Positions 57,495-64,000 of a stretch of 64,000 bases of DNA are shown here, piece by piece. Positions within the stretch are counted from its first letter, which is position 1. Every line of letters starts with the position of its first letter. The notes below the pieces were generated by a model that ran no database searches, was not told the origin of the DNA, and was given only the letters and a program-made list of their open reading frames with translations. Source of the DNA: Cryptomeria japonica (taxonomy: Eukaryota > Streptophyta > Pinopsida > Cupressales > Cupressaceae); contig NC_081407.1 in assembly GCF_030272615.1 (NCBI RefSeq), forward strand, positions 374,207,087-374,271,086, in the 5' to 3' direction. The position numbers and the translations under genes are program-made.

Positions 57495-58563
57495 GAAAAA
57501 AATCCTATACCTGATGAACCTAAACCTTCACAACCTTCAGCTAAAACTAAATGAAACTATTGTGCAAGAGAACGTTGATGGAGACATTGTGCTCTGTTGA
57601 TTCCAAATATTGTCCTAGAAATTTAGACACATTTACTTAACTTAATGGTTCAATTCTCTATATCACATAGTTACTAACTCATTAAAAGAAATTCATTTAC
57701 TTATCAACCCAAGAACGTATAGCTTGCAATAGGTCTGCACTATATGTGCACCAAGAGACTCATGAGGAATTCTATTTTAACTTGAAGATACTGACGAGAT
57801 TAACAAAAATCATGAAATTATAATGTTACTTTGCTAACATTAATCTAGTCTATTACATGTGAAACCTATATCTTCATATAGAAAATGAACTGACTAGCTA
57901 GTAACATAACACTTTGTTTTCACTTGGCTACAGGAACAAACATAGAATGGAGTTTTTGTGGTTGCAGGATAGTCAACTGAGAGAATTAAGAAAGAGAAAT
58001 TAACTTACCTAATAAGGCAATGAGGATGAAATTCTCCCCTAGTGGGCCCCCTTGGATGATCTTTTGGAATCTTAACCAGAACTAAGAATTATAATATTAT
58101 CATTGATATATTAATTTCTTGACAGTACTGATGATGGAAACAAAATCTCTTACTTTATTCAAATTGTAAAACAGAGCACACTAAATTCTAAAAGATAAAA
58201 ATTGCATCACACAATTGTCTCAACTTCAACTAGAAGTCTTTTAATGACATTAGTTACTGGCTTGACTAGTTCACCAAATTCCATCTGATCGTGATTACAA
58301 CTCCACGAAACAACAATAGATGTCCCTTGTTGACTTAGTCTCACTTACTAGTTGCATACACCAAGGTTAACATGCACAACATACATATGCATAATATTAC
58401 CTTTAAACAACATTCAATCAAGCATTCCCACATTATTAATATAGATTTTTTATATCATTTATAAGGTTGTCTAGTAGATAACAAAGTTCATAAGTCAAAC
58501 ACAAAAAGGCTTATATCTATCATGACCACAATGTCTGAATCATGAAATGACAGTTTTAAGTCG
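57495..58563. other. AT-rich segment without recognised content
   Basis: After the Pro/Lys ORF a few codons remain (to about 57590), then roughly 970 bp with stops in every frame and no domain, before coding-like sequence returns at 58564. It could be an insertion or captured noncoding DNA. An 11-bp inverted match (gtgctctgtt at 57589 and aacagagcac at 58173) is the only structure seen. Confidence 0.4.
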
Positions 58564-58980
58564 ATGAAGAGTTTATATAAAAAGACCAAAAATGTGACTC
58601 ATCATGCTCGAGCTCATGAACTTTCTTCCCAAACCATTTCTTCTTCTAAAAGACCAACTATTGACATAATTCCATTTTCTCCTAATGAAGAGGGTCAACC
58701 TAATACTCCAAGATGCAAAATGGTTAAAACAAATGATGGTTCAAGTTTTACTCCTATAATAGCTCCTATTTTTGTTAAGATTGATGAAGAAATAGGTGAG
58801 AATATTGTTAATGATGAAAATGTTGATCCTAATATTTCTGATGATGAATATGTTGATGTTGATAGTGATTTATCTAAATAATTTTCAAAAGCATTAATCC
58901 TAGATCCTAGTAACAGACAAAATGACTCATCATTAGAGAATGGTCCTTGTTTGGAACTGGTGATAGCTCCATTTTTCATG
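58564..58980 (+). pseudogene. E ORF remnant, unknown
   Basis: Open for 105 codons from ATG 58564 and coding-like for another 33 after one stop. It is polar and acidic in the second half (EEIGENIVNDENVDPNISDD), with a basic start (KSLYKKTKNVTHHARAHEL). No recognised domain. It may be the C-terminal part of the E polyprotein after the Pro/Lys repeats. Confidence 0.4.
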
Positions 58981-59079
58981 CTTGATGTGGCTCCTCTTAG
59001 GTTTTTTCCACCTTCCTGAAATAATTATGAGCGAGACTGGGGGCGGATGACATGCTTGATTAGCTTCATTAGCACCATA

Positions 59080-59081
<2 letters not shown>

Positions 59082-59171
<90 letters not shown>
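59082..59171 (+). repeat. (CT)n microsatellite
   Basis: About 45 uninterrupted CT units. The open frame across it (59047-59319) is Leu-Ser repeat and not a gene. Confidence 0.98.
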
Positions 59172-59175
<4 letters not shown>

Positions 59176-60414
59176 TGTGACCTTCTTCTATTTGTTGTCC
59201 CTAGTTTTGTCTACTTGAGGATGATGCAAAGCGTTGAGATGACTTTTGGTCTCTTCCATGTTGACTCAAAAGACACGTGTTCCCTTCTTCCATGGTGGTT
59301 TCCTTTCTTTTGGGGATGAGAATAATTCTTTGTATAATATATACATGAGATACATGAGTTATCATAAAAAGCACACTGACTCCAAAGTTGGGTGAAACCA
59401 CCTCATTTTTTGTGTTTAGTGATCATTATCCTTTGATTTGTCCTCTCTTGGGGGCTAAATTATTGTGATAGCATGCTTGTCTTTTTGGGTGTATCCTACC
59501 TTAAAGCAATTGCTCCTGATAAGGCATGTGCAATCACTTTAACGTGGGGGCATACTCTCCACTCAATGATTCTCTCTCTTGCATATCTTGATACTTAAAA
59601 TTACTTAGATTTTTCGTTGTAATTGTTGGTATTTTTCTTTTCATGACTCATAGTAAGCGAACCTTACTAGTTGTAGTCATGGTTCTCTCTTTCTCTCTCT
59701 CATGATATTCCCTTTTAACTTTTCATTGAAGTTGTGAGATCCTAAAGTCCACTAGGGGCTTGGTGTATCTTGCCTCCTTGATGACTTGGTGAAAGTCTTT
59801 CAATGTGAACCCTTTGTACTTTACCAAGAGTATGATTGACTTCATACTCCCGCTAAAGTGGGGGCTAAATATACCATTCTAAAATTTCACCCCTTGCAAT
59901 TTTTGACCACATTTGGGTCTTCACCTTGGTGTTTGTGCCCCTTGGCTTGATTGAAGACCTGATTATTCTCATATACATCATAAACATAAAAAAAAATTAT
60001 TTTTCCCTTGTCATACACCTTAATCCTAGCCTAAAATAGGGTAGGACTAGGGCATGGCACTCTGGTCTTCACTAAGACCAAGGTGTGGTGCCATGGTCCC
60101 CCCTAAAATGGGGACCCTCAAAACCCTTTTTCCCATTTCAAATTTGAGTGGCATTCCCCTCTCTATGTCAGCTCATGTTGGAAAATTAGTCAATTCACCC
60201 GACAGGAAAGTATATAAAGAGGATTTCTCCTCTCATTTGAGGATCATGAAAAATAAAGAAACATTCAAGCATTCAAGAGAAATTGAGAATCTTCAATCTT
60301 CCTTAGAGCCTTAGAGAAACAATAAAGTAAATATTCAAGCATTTAAGTGGAGATCTACATCTTATTTCATGAAACCCTAATTCCATGTGGAGGAAAACAA
60401 AACTTCACAAGGAG
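59172..60414 (+). other. E 3' noncoding region and probable start of 3' LTR
   Basis: No gene. It holds several purine tracts of the form gggggctaaat (59451, 59862) and cgtgggggcatac (59542), any of which could precede the 3' LTR. The LTR start cannot be fixed because the matching part of the 5' LTR is missing. tatataaag at 60211 is the best TATA candidate. Confidence 0.5.
60211..60219 (+). promoter_or_regulatory. Candidate E LTR TATA box
   Basis: tatataaag followed by aggatttctcctctcatttg, about 200 bp before the part of the LTR that can be matched to the 5' copy. Confidence 0.4.
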
Positions 60415-60869
60415 GTATAATTATTTCATTTTCAGTCATAATTAAACATCTCCCTCAAAAGGAGAACATTTCCTTTCAATCATTTCAATAACATCTATCT
60501 CAATTTCAAGATTAATTGCAAAATCAGGGTTTGACCAAAGGCAAGCCCATATTCCCAACCTATTTCCCTTTCTTTTTGTGTGCATGAAATAGGTGAGCAG
60601 TTGTACTTCTGGAAATAAGCTTCAGACACAGAGACAAAATAATCCTTTTTCATGTGCACAAAATTCAAATGATCATGTTGCCGCATCACAGTCCCTACTT
60701 TTTTGGGGCATTTTTGTAGGGTAGATCCGAATCAGATTATATTACTCAGATCCAGGTGCATGACAAAATCCCAAACCTATAGCTTTGTATTTTCTCAGTT
60801 TTGTCTTCAATTTCAGCATGTTACCCTAAATCAACATTTCAACTTACAAAAGAGGGAAAAATACATAAT
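60415..60869 (+). repeat. E 3' LTR, part
   Basis: Matches 9207-9475 (tcagtcataattaaacatctcc type start) and 17547-17925 (to gagggaaaaatacataat). It is cut at 60870 by an A-family LTR. The end of the LTR lies beyond the window. Confidence 0.85.
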
Positions 60870-61688
60870 TGTTAGGTCCAACAAGGAAAGATAATGTACT
60901 GAGAGAGGAGGGGTGAATCAGTACTTCAAAACTTTTCTTCAAAAACAATCTTACTGATAAACATAAACTGTGTATAGTTGATCTCATAATATATAATGTT
61001 AAAACATAATCATAGAAATAACATCCATACACATTTCACTCCATAACACAAAGATTTTGGTTATGCAGAAACTCTTGGTTAGAGAGAAAAACTGCGGTGG
61101 GGATGGCACCCACAACTTGACTACTGCAATAATAAAGGTTGCTTGGTTAGAGCTACATGTTTAGCTATTTCTGGTAGCTTACCCTATTAGGAGTATCAAG
61201 ATCTTTAGATCTACCTTGCTAAAGGATTTTACAAACACTTTTACAAAATGTTGTACTTGGTTAAAGGATTTACAATTTATAGACTTTGTTAGAGTCTTTT
61301 ACCCTGTTAAAGGTTTCTAACACAACTCAAAATAATTCAATCAAAATCTTTACAAAATATCTGCAACTTTACATCTGAAATGTTATAGCAGACTTTATGT
61401 GCTCAATATGAAATTACCATGCTCATAGCATATCTCAGTAATTGATAGATCAACTTGGTGACCTCTTCTATATACTCTGTCCCTTAAACTATTTTCTAAA
61501 AATCTTCTTGGTGACCTCTGAATATCTCTGTTCAATCATCACATCTTAACTTCTCTCAAGATTTTATTTTTCAAGTCATCATCTTCCCTCTACATGTTAG
61601 ATACTCAAATCACTCTGTATATATAGATCTCTAAGGTGGTGATCTTGTTCATTCATCGATCATACAAACATGTTTTATTGAATGAATA
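60870..61688 (-). repeat. A-family LTR, interrupted by element D
   Basis: Begins TGTTAGGTCCAACAAGG and follows the minus-strand A-family LTR (compare 19001-19750), including the block actgcggtggggatggcacc. At 61689 element D interrupts it. Whether it is a solo LTR or one end of a full element cannot be seen. Confidence 0.88.
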
Positions 61689-62758
61689 TGTTGGTAATTT
61701 GGTATGGTTTTGTCATTGATGTCAACACCGATTGAATACACCTACTTTGGAGATCCAGCAACATTCACTGACAAGCAATAATCTATGCAACAGTTACTGG
61801 TATATGGTTAACCAGCAGGATATAATGTTCACCGGTACCTGGAATGACATGGAAGACACTTGCTAATATCGAAGACATCATGTGGACACTTTATTTTGAA
61901 GAAATAATCATTGGTATATTCATATTTGTATATTTGCTTTTACCGGCAAATAGGTCCAGGATTATCTAGGGTTACACCGACAGGTTTATCTTTTCCAGAT
62001 CAGCATGGCACGCTATGGAGATGATTTATTATTGTTGTAAATGCATTAAGATGACATGTTTAATTGGTTATTGCATCGAATATTATATTATTTGTAAAAT
62101 GTTTTTATTGTAATATCTTGTAGAGCTGACCTACTAAAATTGAGCTTAGGGTATGGTATAAATGTAAGATCTTATTTGTAAGATCAAGTGTGGAATGCAA
62201 AAAACATTTGAGTAAAGGTATATGCAAGATCAAGTAGAGGCATAGATGAAGACATCATTTGAAGGTGAAGTTAGGTTTTTGTAGAAGCATATCAGCATTA
62301 TACCAGTACTGAATCCAACATATGAAGATGCTATTTTGAGCAGTACATTCTTATTGGATTTAACCATCCAACTATAGTAAGTGTGACTCCCATTTGTGAT
62401 TGAGCAGTGAGCTCTAGGCTGTTGGCCTTTCTGCATGTGCAGACCCCTCTTTGTACACTTACTATCTGCAGTAGTATCATTCAATTGTGGGTAAGGTTTC
62501 CCATTGTGCTTTTTCCCCTTACAGGGGTTTCCATGTACAAATATTGGTGTCATGAGTTGTGGATGAGTTTATGTTTATGTTTCATGCATTAAATATTACC
62601 GGTATAGCAATTTATTGTTAACACTGTCTATCGACATACTTAACTGGTTTACCAGTATTAAGCATTAAGTTGGTTAATAAGTTTTGGTTTGAATTTATTA
62701 TACAACTGATTCACCACCCCCCGCCCCCCCCCCTCTCAGTTGTATCTGGGACCTAACA
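61689..62758 (+). repeat. Element D 5' LTR
   Basis: 1,070 bp, TGTTGGTAATTTGG to GGGACCTAACA. Same family as the solo LTR at 21304-22360. Near its end is a C-rich run (62714-62733), and the primer site follows after two bases. Confidence 0.93.
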
Positions 62759-62760
62759 AT

Positions 62761-62772
62761 TGGTATCAGAGC
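62761..62772 (+). other. Element D primer binding site (tRNA-iMet type)
   Basis: tggtatcagagc, two bases after the LTR end. Confidence 0.95.
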
Positions 62773-62814
62773 TTAGTCCTCTTTTGCAGAAGTTTAACAA
62801 ATTGAGGAGATCCA

Positions 62815-64000
62815 ATGACTACTAATTATTTCAGGAAGGACAACCCTAAACTTGATGGAACCAACTATGGGATATGGAAGATCAGAATGGAGACACATCT
62901 GAATTGCATCGATAAAGACATCTAGGAAATTACTATGAATGGTTATACTACTATTGTAGCTGGTTAGACTACTCCAACTACCTTATCCAAAGATGAAGAA
63001 AATGATTGCAAAGCAAGAGAAGCACTCTTGAGCACATTATCAGATCAACAAATCATGGGATTATCTAATAGATCTACTACTAAAGCTATTTGGGATCATT
63101 TGGAAACACTGAATGAAGGAGATTCCACAGTCAAAATTACAAAACTTGAAAGCTTCCGAGTCAGGTATGAACATCTGAAAAATGGAAGAAGATGAAAGGA
63201 TTTCTGCTTTTATGGAAAGAGTAAATGAAATTGCTTTAGGTATCAAATGTTGTGGAGGAACCTTGAGTGAGGATGAAATTGTTTCAAAAATCTTAAGAGG
63301 TTTTCCATTGGCATATAAAATGAAGGTTACTGCTATAAATGAGTTGAGAACAATGCCTAATGCATCAGTAACTAGGGATACATTGATTGGAAAACTTTCA
63401 ACTTTTAAAATTGAGGAATCTGGTCTTGTTGCTACTATAAAGACTGATTTGGCCTTTAAAGCATCAACATCATCTGCTTCATCATTTGAAAAATCAGACT
63501 AGAGAGCCTTTTATGCAAAAGAACTTGAAGAAACCAGAAAGGAGAATGAAGAGCTTGAAGAACTTGAAGCGCTATTTGCAAAGAAAATGCCAAAAGGTCC
63601 AATTGGAAGTAAGTATGAAGGTAAAGCACCCTTTAAATGTTTTAATTGCAATAAGATTGGTCATATGGCTTCAAGATGCCCTGATAGACATGCTAGACTA
63701 AGAGAAGAAGCTAGAAGAACATACAAGCCTAATCCTAAATATCAGAAATACGGATTTAAGAAGAACAAAGATAAATCTTATTACATTGCAGATGAAGGTG
63801 TGACTGATGATTCTGATGAGGATCCAGTAGACAATGGATGGGTTTTTGTTGCTATAATAGAAGATCAACTGACACCTATTGCTCAACCGGTAGAACAAGC
63901 CGTAGCAGCTAAAGTTGAATCAAAGGATGAATGGATTATTGACTCAGGATGCTCACATCACATGACTGGAGACAAAGGTAAATTCTTGAACTTTCAAGAA
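62815..64000 (+). pseudogene. gag: Element D gag and start of protease
   Basis: ATG 62815 opens MTTNYFRKDNPKLDGTNYGI, then W-K-I-R-M-E: the usual copia Gag start. Two TAG stops (near 62922 and 62967) and a frameshift near 63180 follow. The second frame (UBN2-type domain) reads ERISAFMERVNEIALGIKCC and IVSKILRGFPLAYKMKV. After a stop at 63500 a charged helix leads to the zinc knuckle CFNCNKIGHMASRCPD near 63640. The protease begins at about 63930 with WIIDSGCSHHMTGD, holding the catalytic D-S-G, and runs off the window. It would form the particle and process the polyprotein. Confidence 0.93.

Larger units (their letters stand above)
17547..60869 (+). mobile_element. E: gag-bearing, pol-less Tat-like LTR element, split by nested insertions
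   Basis: The oldest element that can be followed. Visible parts in order: end of the 5' LTR (17547-18082), primer site (18086-18098), AT-rich repeat leader (18099-18881), LINE insertion, leader continued (54170-54412), gag (54413-56366), degenerate protease (56505-56993), Pro/Lys repeat ORF (57003-57494), further ORF remnant (58564-58980), noncoding region and part of the 3' LTR (to 60869). No RT or integrase is present. The primer-site sequence and the Gag C-x2-H motif are like those of TAT, so I place it near the Tat lineage. The full 5' LTR is not in one piece because of element A. Confidence 0.75.
61689..64000 (+). mobile_element. D: copia LTR element, 3' part outside window
   Basis: 5' LTR, initiator-Met primer site, gag and the start of protease are present on the + strand; pol and the 3' LTR lie beyond 64000. 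It is inserted in an A-family LTR, which itself lies in the E 3' LTR, so it is the innermost layer at this end. The base pairs gaata at 61684-61688 should recur after its 3' LTR. Confidence 0.93.

Noticed and set aside
57588-58183. 11-bp inverted match that could be transposon ends
   Set aside because: Too short, no target duplication found, and no transposase or MITE-like structure.
59047-59319. 90-codon ORF with Leu-Ser run
   Set aside because: Frame across a CT microsatellite.
1-64000. Host protein gene, tRNA or rRNA
   Set aside because: Apart from the PMD-like ORF inside TAT, no coding stretch looks like a host gene, and I saw no tRNA or rRNA; primer-site matches are only short complements.

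Overview
The window looks like plant nuclear intergenic DNA made almost entirely of nested retrotransposons. I see no intact host gene, rRNA, tRNA or CRISPR array. The lineages present are typical of land plants: Tat-like Ty3 elements with a second RNase H and an antisense plant-mobile-domain ORF, a chromovirus, Ty1/copia elements with initiator-Met primer sites, and a plant L1-type LINE with a C-terminal RNase H. The size of the elements (one is about 18 kb) and the depth of nesting suggest a large repeat-rich genome. A conifer is plausible, but the sequence does not prove it.

Layout. Positions 1-8826 hold the 3' part of a pol-less Tat-like element (T1): minisatellite leader, a long unknown ORF, 3' noncoding region and 3' LTR. 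Positions 8827-9206 are AT-rich spacer. Positions 9476-17546 hold a copia-like non-autonomous element (A) with zinc-knuckle remnants and a large unknown ORF; it sits between overlapping fragments of a third LTR family. That family forms element E, from about 17547 to 60869 on the + strand: 5' LTR end, primer site, repeat-rich leader, gag, degenerate protease, no polymerase, then part of its 3' LTR.

A minus-strand LINE (18882-54152) is inserted in the E leader with a 17-bp target duplication. The LINE is interrupted by five later insertions, each flanked by 5-bp duplications: a solo A-family LTR (19001-20150, CATAA), a solo LTR of family D (21304-22360, CTAAC/TTAAC), the complete 18-kb Tat-like element TAT (22786-40755, ATATT), a complete minus-strand chromovirus (41361-49254, CCACT) and a third solo LTR (52216-53011, ATCTC). 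Removing these and one duplication copy each leaves a LINE of about 6.4 kb. At the right end, an A-family LTR (60870-61688, minus) interrupts the E 3' LTR. It is interrupted in turn by copia element D (61689 to beyond the window), whose gag and protease start are visible.

How the parts relate. TAT encodes Gag, protease, G-patch, RT, a degenerate RNase H, an archaeal-type RNase H and integrase. On the opposite strand it carries a plant-mobile-domain gene. T1 has the same LTRs, leader and 3' end as TAT but a different coding region, so it looks like a non-autonomous partner. E shares TAT's primer-site sequence and Gag zinc-binding pattern but lacks pol. All coding regions carry nonsense codons or frameshifts, so these are old copies. 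The least familiar material is the TAT antisense gene, the unknown ORFs of T1 and A, and a coding-like stretch downstream of the LINE RNase H.
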